DNA of 21,716 bases. Source: Monoraphidium neglectum (taxonomy: Eukaryota; Chlorophyta; Chlorophyceae; Sphaeropleales; Selenastraceae). The notes under the pieces are model-generated. The model ran no database searches, was not told the DNA's origin, and saw only the letters and a program-made list of their open reading frames with translations. The stretch lies in contig NW_014012941.1 in NCBI RefSeq assembly GCF_000611645.1, forward strand, positions 1 through 21,716, read 5' to 3'. Positions within the stretch are counted from its first letter, which is position 1. Each line of letters opens with the position of its first letter. Made by a program: the position numbers and the translations under genes. Positions 1-10,800 of this stretch are shown one piece after another.

Positions 1-2
1 CT

Positions 3-136
3 CCGCCACCAGCTCCATCCCTGGCATCGACGTTGCGAATGCCACAGCAGCAGCCACTGGCGAGCGTGGATGCCAAGGCACAGGTGCAGGCAGGAGGAGA
101 CCAGCAGCCACTGCAGCAGGAGGTACTTCGGGAACC

Positions 137-197
<61 letters not shown>

Positions 198-527
198 TGG
201 TCTCAGCAGGAGGAGCAGCGTGAGCAGCTGCAGCAGCAGTCTGTACAACGGCAAGAAACAGCAGGCGCAGATGATGCAATGGACGCTGGGCTTGCCACTG
301 CCAATTGCGCCATCCCATCGCCCTCACCAGCCAAGCCGGCGGCGTCGGCTTTCGCGCCTGCACCGCCGCATCAGGGGAACGCGATGTTTGCAGGCACGGG
401 CATAGGCGCAGGCGCAGCAGGCGTGGCTGCCGTGCGCACGGGCCCCTCTTCCCCAAAATCTGGCCCTTTTGACCAGCTGGAGCGAGACCTGTTGGATGAC
501 CCCCTGGTGGACCTGGGGGATTACTGA
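3..527 (+). CDS. PolyQ low-complexity protein, C-terminal part (5' end outside window)
   Basis: The reading frame is open from base 3, so the start lies upstream; the first in-window ATG (33) is probably internal. The stop is TGA at 525-527. The visible part is rich in Gln, Ala and Pro: a run of 20 Gln, then a second Gln-rich stretch, then an Ala/Pro/Gly-rich segment, ending in an acidic tail (FDQLERDLLDDPLVDLGDY). No folded domain or catalytic motif is visible. Such Gln-rich regions with short acidic/hydrophobic tails are common in algal transcriptional or RNA-binding regulators, but that is only a guess and I assign no function. Coding status rests on the long open frame, the non-repetitive acidic tail and a TGTAA signal 41 bases after the stop. 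An intron further upstream cannot be judged from this window. Confidence 0.6.
138..197 (+). repeat. (CAG)19-CAA trinucleotide microsatellite in coding sequence
   Basis: Nineteen uninterrupted CAG units are followed by one CAA, in frame with the surrounding ORF, encoding 20 consecutive Gln. The purity of the codon run suggests recent slippage expansion and a likely length polymorphism. Confidence 0.95.
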
Positions 528-567
528 GGGCGGCGGCAGCAGAGGGGATGGAGTGATCCTTACCCAC

Positions 568-572
568 TGTAA
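568..572 (+). promoter_or_regulatory. Putative polyadenylation signal TGTAA for the 3-527 gene
   Basis: TGTAA is the usual chlorophyte nuclear poly(A) signal. This copy lies about 41 bases after the stop codon on the sense strand, which is close but plausible. It is a five-base motif, so chance occurrence is possible. Confidence 0.4.
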
Positions 573-1465
573 TCTCACGCGGTGGTTGCAAGGCTTTAAT
601 GGTTAGGCAGGGACAAACCGTCTTTGAATCGCAGGGGCTTCGCCATGCATGATGCTGGCAACGTCCAGTCTGCCTGGCTTGCCGCGTGTGCTACTGTCCT
701 GGCACCAGCATCTTCAGTGCGTTTTACACGGCAGCGTACACCACACATTGACAGCTGCATGAGCCCCAAATGCATACAGACCTTGAGACCCCTTCGTCAA
801 AAATGCTCTCCCCCCATCATATACAGTATATCAGCACTGCACTGAAGCCGCCCCACAGCAGTGTCCCACCGGCATATGCAAAGATTCTGTGGACAATCAC
901 ATGCTAATACAAAGGAAAACACGTAAAATCGATGATGAATGTAGTTCCTGGAGTGCACAAGTTGCACTGGCATGGGCAATGCCTACAGATGCAGTGCGGC
1001 ACTCACACTCCAGCGCGCTGACACACTATGCAGGCGGCCTCCCTCAGGGTGGGCCGTGGTGGGGCTGCACCAATCGCCACTCTTGGACCCGTGGGTGACA
1101 ACACCTGTCACACCCGCTTCGCACAGCCCGTATGCCCACTACGTGATAATCAGCATGCGCCAAAATACGCAGGCAAGATCATCATATGAAAATGGCTCAA
1201 GCCTCTGAACAGGCCGTTCACAACCCAACAACTCAATGCACCAGCAGGCAACTGGCCAGTTGCACCATGGTGCCCGCAATGTGCTGAGGGGATACACCAG
1301 AACCAAGCTGTAATTTGCAGGCCCCTTCGTTCGAGCTTGAATGAGGTTATGAAAAGCAAGCCAGAACAGTAGGTCACGACTAAATACGGTGATAGAGTCC
1401 CAGAACTCAGCGTTCGCAGTAATGCAACAGGTAAGGGGCGCAGCCCGCCTGCCTTCATGGAGTCT
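573..1465. other. Intergenic region between convergent gene ends; no gene seen
   Basis: Only short ORFs (60-102 codons) with no recognisable domain, biased composition or splice context occur here. It should contain the 3' UTR of the left polyQ gene and of the RING gene on the minus strand. A minus-strand TGTAA (plus-strand TTACA at 724-728) exists, but about 740 bases beyond the RING stop. Confidence 0.5.
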
Positions 1466-2437
1466 TCACTGCCTGCGCGTGCTATTTAATGCCGCGACAC
1501 CTGCAACCACGTCGGCCCTGCACACCGGGCACAGGCGCGAGCGCAGCAGCCATGCCACGCAGCATTCATGGTGGAACACGTGCGTGCAAGGCAGCGCTAG
1601 CACGACACTGGGCGCTTCAAAATCAATAAGGCAGATTGAGCAGCACGCGCCATGCACCGACCTCTCGGCAACCGGCGGCCTGGTCAGTATGCTATCACCA
1701 GCAGCAGCGGCAGCAGAAGTGACAGCAGTGCTGGTCGGCGAGTCTGGGCAAGGAGTCGATTCAGGCGTATCTGGCGCGAGCGCCCTACCAACCGCTGCAG
1801 CTGCCGTGCAGACCCTATCCTCCTGATCCACTCCACTGCTGGTCCCAGTTTGGCCAGCTGCAGGTGCCGGGCGACTTGCGAGCTCACATTGTGACATTCT
1901 CGCTGCAGCAGGGGTGCCCATGGCTGCTGGCGCTTCCATGGTCATTGTGGGTTCCTGCAGCTGCCCCCCCTGTGTTGTCCTGAGGGGCTGAGGGTCTTGC
2001 TGGCTGGAAAGGCTGCAACTGGTTGAAATGTAAGCGGCATTAACCAGCGCAGGCTCTGCCGTTTGCTGTGTTGTCACTGCTGTAAATTGCCGCCTGATGT
2101 ACTCCCCTGCTGTCCCCAGCTTGTTGTAGGGCGTTGGCTGTAGCTGCAGACGCACTCTGGTTGGCACTCGGTTGGGTGCGCTGGTGTTGCTGCCATCGTC
2201 GGATCTGACGGGTGCGCTGCAAGGGGTGAGGCAGGAGAACAGTGCGCCCAACACCAGGAGCAGCATCAACGCTGCCATGGTGCCACCCAGGGCGGTCAGT
2301 GTGAGTGGTGGAAGGGCAATGAGGTCAGCGCGGTCGTCGTGGGCAGGCCACCAGGACAGGCTCACAACTGCAACATGGTCGAGAGCCAGGATGCCTGCTT
2401 GTTTGGCGGGGATGGAAGATGGTGCGGCAATGGTCAT
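1466..2437 (-). CDS. ATL-like RING-H2 finger E3 ubiquitin ligase, single-pass membrane protein
   Basis: This is a single-exon ORF of 323 residues; ATG is at 2437-2435 and no upstream in-frame ATG was seen nearby. A hydrophobic segment at about residues 43-70 (ALMLLLVLGALFSCL core) looks like one transmembrane helix. A long Thr/Ala/Pro-rich, probably disordered linker follows. The C-terminus carries a canonical C3H2C3 RING-H2 finger: Cys266, Cys269, Cys284, His286, His289, Cys292, Cys303, Cys306, with the typical Pro after the seventh ligand (CPVC) and a Trp in the E2-binding region. One N-terminal membrane segment plus a C-terminal RING-H2 is the layout of plant ATL ligases, which pass ubiquitin from an E2 to membrane-associated or soluble substrates. 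The classical ATL GLD motif is not obvious and the spacer is longer than usual, so ATL-like is the limit. Substrate is unknown. Confidence 0.82.
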   Translation of the reverse strand: MTIAAPSSIPAKQAGILALDHVAVVSLSWWPAHDDRADLIALPPLTLTALGGTMAALMLLLVLGALFSCLTPCSAPVRSDDGSNTSAPNRVPTRVRLQLQPTPYNKLGTAGEYIRRQFTAVTTQQTAEPALVNAAYISTSCSLSSQQDPQPLRTTQGGQLQEPTMTMEAPAAMGTPAAARMSQCELASRPAPAAGQTGTSSGVDQEDRVCTAAAAVGRALAPDTPESTPCPDSPTSTAVTSAAAAAGDSILTRPPVAERSVHGACCSICLIDFEAPSVVLALPCTHVFHHECCVAWLLRSRLCPVCRADVVAGVAALNSTRRQ

Positions 2438-2585
2438 GGATAAACCACATCGGGAATGGCATGTGGGGCTGGCCGATTGAAGTTGGCAGTGGGGATTGCC
2501 CTGAGCTCCGTGTAGCGGGCTGACTGTTTCAATCTTGCGCGGGTGGTGACAGCACCCCCCTCAGCACATTGCCGGCCAGCCACTG

Positions 2586-2731
2586 TCACCCACCCGGCTT
2601 GGTGGCGTTGGCAACGCTCGTGCCCGATATGGGTTGGACGCGCCCCTCTGTCGTCTCTGGGCGCGCCACAGACTCCAGCAGGGACAGAGCATGCCCATTG
2701 AACACTGGCGGCGGCGGCGGCGGCGGCGGCG

Positions 2732-2795
<64 letters not shown>

Positions 2796-4168
2796 AGCAG
2801 GCAGGGATCGCGTCAGGTGCCCCAGCTGAAGGATGATGTCACCCTCATCCACGACGTTAGTCCACGCATCCCCACGGATACCCGGCCCAGTCATGCCTGG
2901 CATCAGGAGCACAGTATGACCGTGGGGTAGCCTCAGCTGGATCACGTCAGAGGGTGCGAGACCGGACACGTCCACTGTAACCTCCACGGGCCCCGCCAGC
3001 GAGGGAGACAGGCGCCAGCCGCACACGCCTCCTGTTGGATTTCGTGGATTCAGAAAGCAAGACTATTGGACAGCAGAACAGGCAGTAAAGGGCAGTGTAG
3101 ACTGCATGAGCATGTGCATGTGTCAGGCACAACAGGACACACAATTCCACATTTGTCCAGCACGCATTACCACACACAATTGTCCTGGGCGCACATCTCA
3201 TATGCAAGAGCATCAAGCATGCCGCTGTCTGAGCGGCACGGTCAACGCAGTTGTTGACTTGGTAGATGAGTGCGATTCCGGTTCAGGGGCGCACAGTCCC
3301 GCGTTCATATCCGAGGCCAAAAAGCACACTTTTGTGTGGCAACCAACAGCCGCGGCCCGCTCATGGCACTGCGCGACGGCGTACTCCGTCACACAATGCT
3401 TGGTTTGCTTGAGCCCCTTCTTTGAGTTGCTGGTGCACGCAGTGCAGGGAGCACGCGCCAGTGCGCCCAGTCAACCAGGTCCAACACTTTAGCCTGCCGC
3501 CCACCTTCCGTGCTTCTGAGGGCGATGTGGCCGCTTACGCCGGTCAGCACTGCAGGCTCCCTCCTGCAGAGGGTCAGCGCCGGGCCAGCGCCCTGCACAA
3601 CCTGGGATGGCCAGCGCCTGGCCAGCGCCTCCTGGGGTTCCTGCTTCAGGCCCATCGCTGCAAACAGCGACCGGCGCGACGCTGCAGCCGCGCCTGGAGG
3701 CAGGCGCAGTGGGGGCACAGGGCCGGGGCCAGGTCCGAAGCGACGACCTGCGAGCGAGCCAAAAGTGCCGCACGCAAGGAGGCAAGGGTAAGAGTTGCTG
3801 GAGGTATTGCACAGCGCGGGCTGTGCGGGCGAGCGTCGCTTGGAGACGATGGTAGCTGGGGGGGGGGCCACGGTGGTACAGTAACTTGAATGGGGCGAAA
3901 CGCTCAGGGGACTGTCGATGATCTCGCACACTTCATCGTGAGTCACATACTTGACAGCGGCGCCCATATAAGCAGCAGCTTATTACCCTGTACCTGTGCG
4001 CGGATGCTCGTCTGGCGCCAGCACCGATGTCCTCACGCCGGCAAGCCCTGCCGGCGCCGACCGCCGAGGCTCGTCCGCAAACGTGGCACGCACGGGTTGC
4101 CCGCCTGGCGCGACGAGCGCCATGGTCATCGTCACCACCACGACGCGCCAGTACTTGGGACGTGCCAT
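2586..4168 (-). CDS. Probable secreted protein with possible CUB-like domain and Q20/P9 tract (tentative three-exon model)
   Basis: Proposed exons on the minus strand: 4168-3994, 3930-3505 and 3031-2586 (348 codons; stop TGA at 2588-2586). Exon 1 encodes a basic start and hydrophobic stretch (MARPKYWRVVVVTMTMALVA) resembling a signal peptide, ending at a good donor (CAG/GTACAG). Exon 2 is Pro/Ala/Ser-rich with several Cys and ends in an AVLTGVSGHIALRS segment at a GTGGGC donor. Exon 3 follows a pyrimidine-rich intron in matching phase 1 and encodes CGWRLSPSLAGPVEVTVDVS, then a beta-rich stretch, 20 Gln, 9 Pro and a short tail. The SG-x-I then C-x-W pattern across the exon 2/3 junction recalls a CUB domain, an extracellular binding fold; this is inferred by eye only. 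Weak points: the first intron would be just 63 bases, shorter than any other here. Alternatively the gene starts at ATG 3967 with two exons (302 residues). Confidence 0.4.
2707..2793 (-). repeat. Compound trinucleotide repeat (GGC)8-GGT-(TGC)20
   Basis: On the plus strand, eight GGC and one GGT are followed by twenty TGC. Read on the minus strand in the frame of the 2586-3031 exon, this is CAG-type Gln20 followed by Pro9. The block lies between a conserved-looking beta-rich segment and the C-terminal tail, so it is probably an expansion in a disordered linker. Confidence 0.95.
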
Positions 4169-4856
4169 ACAATGACTTTTGCGTCAAGGCACTTCGCTGA
4201 TACTTCGCCCACTTCGCTTTGCCGACAGATTTCGAGACTGAGAATCGAATGTGTTCGTAAAGTACAGTGGTACGTGTCTGTTGAGATGGTAAGAAGCAGC
4301 AGATATATGGTTCTTGAATGATCACGATAGCATTCTGAGATTCGTCCAGGGCATGCGCCAATCTGCGTGGCACACTCACTCCTCCGGTAGCAACGCTCCC
4401 CTTGTACACGGCCCTTTGATACCACTAGAACTTGATCATCAAAGACGCATGTTTTTTGATGGGTACATGGCAGTAATCTTGAAAGCGTCTCGGTGATCTG
4501 AGTGCACCCCTGCAAACTTCGCGTAAAATTCGCTTTGTCTCGCCCTCATCAGGTTTTGTCGGCAGGAAGACGAGGCGTTGAATATAGGCACCTTGATCGC
4601 GTCCAGATTATCGTACTGCAGTGCGCCTCAACTGGCGCCGCTTGCACCGGTTGCACTGCGCCGCTTGCGCGCGGTCGCACCCAGTGTCCCCAACGCCCTC
4701 CTATCGTCGTCTCTGGGGCGCCCGCCGCGGCGTCTCCGATGCGGCCATAGGTGGCGCGGATAAGTGGCCCGAGCCACAGGCCTTGCACGGCTGGTGCGTC
4801 AGCCGCGCAGTGCATAGCTGTGGCAGCATCCGGGGCTTGAGGCGGCGGTGGCGGCA
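4169..4856. promoter_or_regulatory. Divergent intergenic/promoter region between the secreted-protein gene and SEC5
   Basis: These 688 bases separate two divergently transcribed genes and should hold both 5' UTRs and core promoters. An in-frame TAG at 4815-4817 upstream of ATG 4857 supports the SEC5 start. The left half is less GC-rich than the coding regions. I see no convincing TATA box, and a long minus-strand ORF running from 5310 into this region overlaps SEC5 exon 1 antisense and looks like a composition artefact. Confidence 0.45.
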
Positions 4857-7800
4857 ATGTCTCGCTCACAGCTGAGGGAGCGTGACCACCCGCGCGGCGG
4901 CGGTCGCGGTGTTGAGGACGATGACGAGGAGTACTTGACTGATGACGAGGAGGACGAGGGGGACGCCGATGACGACGGACAGGAGGGCCGCAGGGCCCTC
5001 GCCTGCAGCACTGCGGCGGGGCCGGCCACCTGGCAGGAGGTGCGTGCATGCGGTCGCAACGGTTGCGCTTGTCAACAGGTTGGCGCTGGCGGTGGGAACA
5101 CAAATGCGGTACAAGCAGCGCCCTGCGCTTTGGTGCTGTGTTTGTTGAACCTTGTCTCTGGGGGCACCGTCGCTGATTGACTAGGGCAAAATGACCCCCC
5201 ACTCCACACGGCTGGGCTGTCATCGGTTGGTGGCGCCGGCATGACACGCCTGCGTGCTGTAATTCCAATCGCGCCACGCTGCGCAACGCTCCTCTGCGCG
5301 GTCCAGCCATTCCCCGTCACTCCCCCTCCACTCCCTGGGAACTCCTGCTTCCCTGTGGCCCCCCGCCCCTAGGTGGACCGCGGCGAGCTGTCCGCGAGTG
5401 CTCTGGCGCTGATCAGCAGCATCGCGCAGACGGCGCCAACGGACGACCGCTCTCGCGACGCGGTGTGGCACCCCACCACCACTGTAACCGTGACTCAGGA
5501 GCTGGTGGACCCCTTGGGCCTCGGCCGCATAGACCCCGCGGCCATGAGACTGGTGCGCTCATGCAATATTTGGAGGACGTGGATGCTGCGAGGCGCTGCG
5601 CAGGCTGTGGTTGTACACGTCTTGCAGGGCTCTGTGTGAGCCGGCGGTGGGTCGCTTGCAGTGTGGATGCAAGGCGCTGCAGTTTCCAGTGCGGGCCGTT
5701 AAGCTGGCACTGCCTACATTAAGACTGCTGTTTGCAGAGGAGGGCGTGCCGGCATTTGTGGGGAGTCAGCGCGCATCCTCTCATGGCATGTATCTCTAGC
5801 AGCAATCTCTGCATGCCTTTTTCCCGCAGGAGCGCCGCTCGACGCGCGACGCCGCCCCTCAGGCCCGCAGCAATGCCACTGGTGTCAATGTCGATGCAGG
5901 GCCTGGCCAGGTGCGACGGTGTGCGTGCTGGGCTGATGGCGCACTCCAGCTGCCTGGCACTGCATGGCCCTCATACACACACCCGCTGGCCCCTTGATCT
6001 TAGCCGTCCCCAATCACCTGCCTGCACCGCATGTCCTGACCCGCAGGCAAAGGGGGCAGTGGGGCGCTTCTTCTCGGAGCTCACAGCTCGTGGCGGCGGC
6101 AGCGGGGGCGGCAAGGACGGCGGCCGCAGCCACGCGCGCGGGAGCGCTGGCGGCCCCAGCGGCAGTGGTCGACCGGTGGACAGCAGCCCCTCAACGAGGA
6201 GGCGCACCTCTGTTGCGAGCAGAGCGTCCAACCTTCCCACGAACATGGTGCGGCGGTCTGCGCCTGGCCGTGGTTGATGGGGCTGTGGTTCTGCCCGCAC
6301 TTCGCCATTTCTTGACTGTCAGCACGTTGTCCTCCGGTTGTCCTCACAACCCCTGCCCGCTGTGGCCCGCGACTCTCGCCCTCCCGCCTCGTGCCACACC
6401 TTTGCGTGCACTCCCCCACCCAGCTCCTGCCCACCATGGAAGGCTTTGACCCTGAGGCCTACCTGGCCGTCTTCCACGAGGCCACCAGCCCTGCGGACTT
6501 GGCAGCGGGGCTGACCACCCTGGAGCGCGAGCTGGGGGAGCGCCAGGGCCAGCTCAAGACGCTGGTCAAGCAGAACTTTGACCGCTTCATCAGCTGCAAG
6601 ACCACAATCGACGACATATACGTCAAGCTGCAGCGGATTGAGTCGGCCGGCACGGGCATCAGCACGCAGGTCCTGTGCTCTGCCGTAGAGGAGGTGGGAG
6701 GAGGGCTGTGGCGGGGAGGGCGATCGTGCTGTTGGGCTTCTGTGCATGTTCAATCAGGACAGCAACGCAACTGCAGCATCTGCGGCGACGGTCGGCTGGT
6801 GCACTGTTCTTATCTGCACGTGGTGTCCTTGCCAACCACCACCCTCTCCTGCCTGTGGGCCTCACTTGTCAGGTCCAGGCCTCTGCCAGGGTGGCGTTTG
6901 GCCCCCTGCTGGAGCGCCACAGCAAGGCAGAGCGCATCAAGTCGGTCCAGGTGCGCGCAGGACACCACAGCTGTCGCCAGGCCAAGTTGATACAGTCAGT
7001 CCAGCTTTTTGCAGCCGCCAGTCCAGCTTGGTACAGCCAGTCAACCTCGATCAGTTCCAAATCAGCCACTGCTTGGCCCCGTGGCATCACGTGCCCCCCT
7101 CCCTGCAGGCCCTCCTGCGTCGCTTCCAGCCTCTCTTCAGCATGCCCTCGCGCATCAGGTCCCTTGCTTCAGCCCATGACTATGAGCAGGTGCGAGTGAC
7201 TTTGCGTTTATGCGGGCATGTGTGCGTGAGCGTTCATCGTTCAGGCGCATGTAAATGTGTGCATGGGTGTGTGCGTGTATGGGGGTTGAGCGCGCTGTAT
7301 GCGCACACGTCCCTTTGCCTCCTCAACAATGGCTGGCGGCACAGCGTGTTGTGACGTTTCGTTGAAACAATTGCAAGAAGGCCTTCCTGGGCCTCTCAGC
7401 TTTGAGCCAAGGCACCTAGACACCGCACCGCAGTCTTCGGGCCATCAGACCACCATCTTCGCGCTGCTGTCCCGTGCTTTGACTGCCTCCTCACGCCCTG
7501 TGGACCTACTGCCCTGAACGCCCTGCCCAGGTGTGTGCGGAGTACAAGAAGGCCAACGCCCTCATCCGCCCCGGCAGCAACAACACCGCCAAGGTCTGGG
7601 CGCGACTGCACACTGAGATTGAGAGGGTGAGCACCCGGGGGGGGGGGGGCGCTGGAGGTGCAGGAGCGTGATTTGAATTGCAGTAGCAGCATTCCCATCA
7701 AGGCAGGTCTTGCCTTAGCAGCGCACCCAACCAGCCCAGCTCGCCTCCGTTCTCAGCCCGCCCCTGACGTCCAAGCCCGGACCGCCATCGCTGTGTTGCC

Positions 7801-10800
7801 GCCCCTGCACAGCGTGTGGGTGAGGTTTGGCTGCAGCTGGAGGCGGAGGTGGCTCACCCCGAGCTGCCGGCAGCCAGCGCGCCGGAGCTGCTGCTGCACA
7901 TGCTGGCGCTGCAGGCAGAGGGCCTGCCCCTTGCACAGGTGGGCGCGGGATATGGCAGGGGGCGCAGAGAGATGGAGGGAGAGGGGGAGGGGGTGGGGCA
8001 GGGTGCCCGCGCGCGTGTGGGTGTGTGTCTATATGCGCGCGCGAGATGTGCATTGATGGCTCAGCCGTGATTGGCACGGCTGTCAGCGGCCTCGTTCGCA
8101 GACGCCCTCTGCGGTGTCATGCCACCTTCAGCGCTCAACCCTCCCCGCCCTCCGGGCCCCCAGGGCAAGGATCCGGTGGGGCTGCTGCTGGAGGCGCGCG
8201 AGCGGCGCGCGCGCAGCGAAATGGCGTCCGCCCAAGACCACCAGGCACGCGCCATGGCCCGGCTCAGGGAGCGGTACTGCGCTGTGGTGGGGGCCGAGAG
8301 CGCCAAGGTGCGGGTCTCAGGGGACCGGGGCGACGCCACACAGGCACGGCAGTCAGTTTGGTTGCCGCTCAGTGTCAGGTGCCTGTTGCAGGGACATGAC
8401 CCAACAATGCCCCTTAAGGTGGAGCACAAGGATGTTTGCTTGTTATGCCTTCCCCCCCTCGCCGTTGCCACGCCCCTGCTACCCTTATATCCCTCTGAAT
8501 GCTCAATTGTAAACCCTACACCCCAAACCCAACCTTAATCCAAGGTGTTGGAGCAGCAGCTGTTGGCCTGGGACGAAAACTCTCATGGCGACCGGGAATT
8601 GGGGGCCAACAGCGCTGGTTCTGAGGCCGATGCGTTGCGGCTTGAAGATCAGCCGGGTGTCACACCCCTGCTGGTGGCCCCAGCATTGTTTGTGGCAGGG
8701 GCCTCGTCGTCTGCACCGGGTGTGGCAACCCCAGCGCCCCTGCGTGTTGTGGGCGGCGAGGGCGGGCGGCCAGCCGCGGGGCTGGGCGGGCCCGCATCGC
8801 GCCTCGCGCCGCTGTCTGGGCTGCAGCCACAACCCCTGCAGTCGCGGCTGGTGCAGAACACCTCTGAGACGCCTGGCGAGCAGCTCATGCTCAAGTGAGG
8901 GGGCTGCTGGGGTGCGGGCTGATAATAGAAAGTGTGACAGGCTCTTGTGGTCACAATCACGCCGCGACCCTGTTGCCCAGGGCCCTGGGGCAAGCGATGT
9001 TATGCCGACATAAACCCTTTGCACTGCTGCTGCGTGTGGACCCGCCGCCCCCTCCCCTCCCGCCCCCCTGCCCCTGCAGCCACGTGGCGGAGCTGTCATC
9101 AGTCCTGCTGTCGTGCCTGCCAGGGTTCTGGGCCACTGCCTCTTCCGGCCGCCTTGCAGACGTGCCTGACCTGCCCCCTGCTGTCAGGGCGCGCCTCAGG
9201 CAGTCCCTCAAGACAGTGGCCGCCACCGCGCAGAAGCTGGTGCGCGACACCAGAGGGTGAAGACAGCGCCCTTGGGGGAGGGAGGAAGTGGAGAATGGTT
9301 CGATGCTGCAGGGTGGGCTTGTCGAGGAGTGCTTTCACCCTCCAAGCTGGTTGCTAACCGCGAGCTTCGCCCAGGTCGCTTGCTGCCCTGGGTCACGGGC
9401 GACTGGCGGGTTGCGCCTCAACGGCGTGGGGAGCCCCTCCCACGTTTTGCTCCCACCTGTTTCTGCAACGTCTCCCTTGCCACACCCCAAGGTCGAGTCG
9501 TACTGCAGGGACGTGCAGAAGGTGGCGGGGGCACTGGCGGCGGTGGGCCCGCTGCGCAGCGCGACAGCGGCTCTCGTCCAGGTGGGCTGGACATGCGGCC
9601 CGGGCCTCGAGGGATAGACGGCGGTAGTGTTCTCCCCAAGGCTTCAAGGGGTTACCAGAGCTGTGCCATATCTCGCATGCGGCCTTTGGACCCCACCTTG
9701 CGCCGCCTCCTCACAACCCGCCATCTCCCATCTCACCATTTTCATTGGTACTCGCCACCCCACAGTTTTCCACCAACCCCTTTCCCTCTCAACCCTGTGC
9801 CCCGTTAACAGCGCCTGGCGCGTGTGGTTGAGTCACTGCGGGAGCTGAGGGCGCCGCCGAGTGCGGTGGCCTCTGTGCTGGGCGTGCTGCGCTACGGCCT
9901 GGAGGCAGCTGTGCGGCAGCTGGCCAGCCACCTGGAGCAGCTGCCTGCAACCCTGGCCTCGCGTGAGTCATGGGTCGTCAGCCTCATTCACTCTCAGGGC
10001 GAGACTCCTGTCACACACCTGCCAGAGTATTTGCAGGCAAGTCGTCGGAGCGAGTGTATGCGTTGAATCTCACAGCATTCAAGCGTATGCCCCTTTTCTT
10101 CGCATCCGGCTGCGTGCATTGCGGCTGCGTGCGTCATGTGTGCCATGTGTGTGACATTCACGAGTTGTGTGATTGCTTGAAGGGGCGAGAGCTGTGGTCT
10201 GATCACGGTCGTGGCGCACGGGCTTGTCTTTGCACCAAAGAACCGTAACCACTCCCCCGCATCACCGCCCCCACCCTCCCAGGAGGAGGTCACTGTGGCA
10301 GTGCAGTACTTCAAAGCCGTCACGTCGGCCTGCACCCCAGCGCTCGACGGGGAGCTGCCTGCTGACATCACCACGCGGCCCCTGCACGTGGCATTCTTTG
10401 CCTGCCTGGGCCAGTGTACCGCCTGCCTTGCGGCTCTGGCGGAGCGCTACAACCCCCATGCTGGTGACATGCCGAGCTCAGCCCGCGGCGGCGACGATGA
10501 GAGCGGCGGCAGCAGCACCGGTGGCCCCGACCCAGGAGGGGGCGGGGGGTCGCCGCGCGAGTACTGGCGGCGGGGGCCGCAGGCTCAGGCGCGGGGCGTG
10601 CTGCTGTACGACAGCGACGACGACGCAGGGGAGGGCGGCGGTGCGGGTGGCTCGGGCAGTGGCGGCCCTGCCGTGCGTGGCGGCTTGCAGGGCGGGCGCG
10701 GCGGCGTGGGTGTCGGGGGCGTGGCAGGTGTGAGCGATGATGTGCGGCTGCTGCTGACGGCTTCCAACCTGAGCTACATCCGCACCAAGCTGATGGGGTC

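Noticed and set aside
138..197. CAG run considered as a CRISPR-like or structural repeat
   Set aside because: It has no spacers and is an in-frame trinucleotide microsatellite in a eukaryotic gene.
3422..3889. 155-codon plus-strand ORF opposite the secreted-protein gene
   Set aside because: Arg/Ala-rich shadow frame without motif; several plus-strand frames are open here because of high GC.
4549..5310. 253-codon minus-strand ORF
   Set aside because: It is antisense to SEC5 exon 1 and its promoter, Arg/Pro/His-rich with no domain, and typical of a GC-rich shadow frame.
7190..7530. GT-rich stretch with possible small exon
   Set aside because: It lies between SEC5 exons 7 and 8, which join directly in phase 0 and match the family without extra sequence.
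8503..8540. C-strand telomere-like words (AACCCTACACCCC, CAAACCCAACC) near SEC5 exon 11
   Set aside because: Too short and irregular; it lies in a pyrimidine-rich intron end just before a well-supported acceptor.
8503..9099. 198-codon minus-strand ORF
   Set aside because: It overlaps SEC5 exons 11 and 12 antisense and shows no recognisable features.
9240..9252. Alternative end of SEC5 exon 12 at AGAGG/GTGAAG
   Set aside because: It gives a phase-2 junction that puts exon 13 (VESYCRDVQKVAG) out of frame; the donor at 9240 keeps frame.
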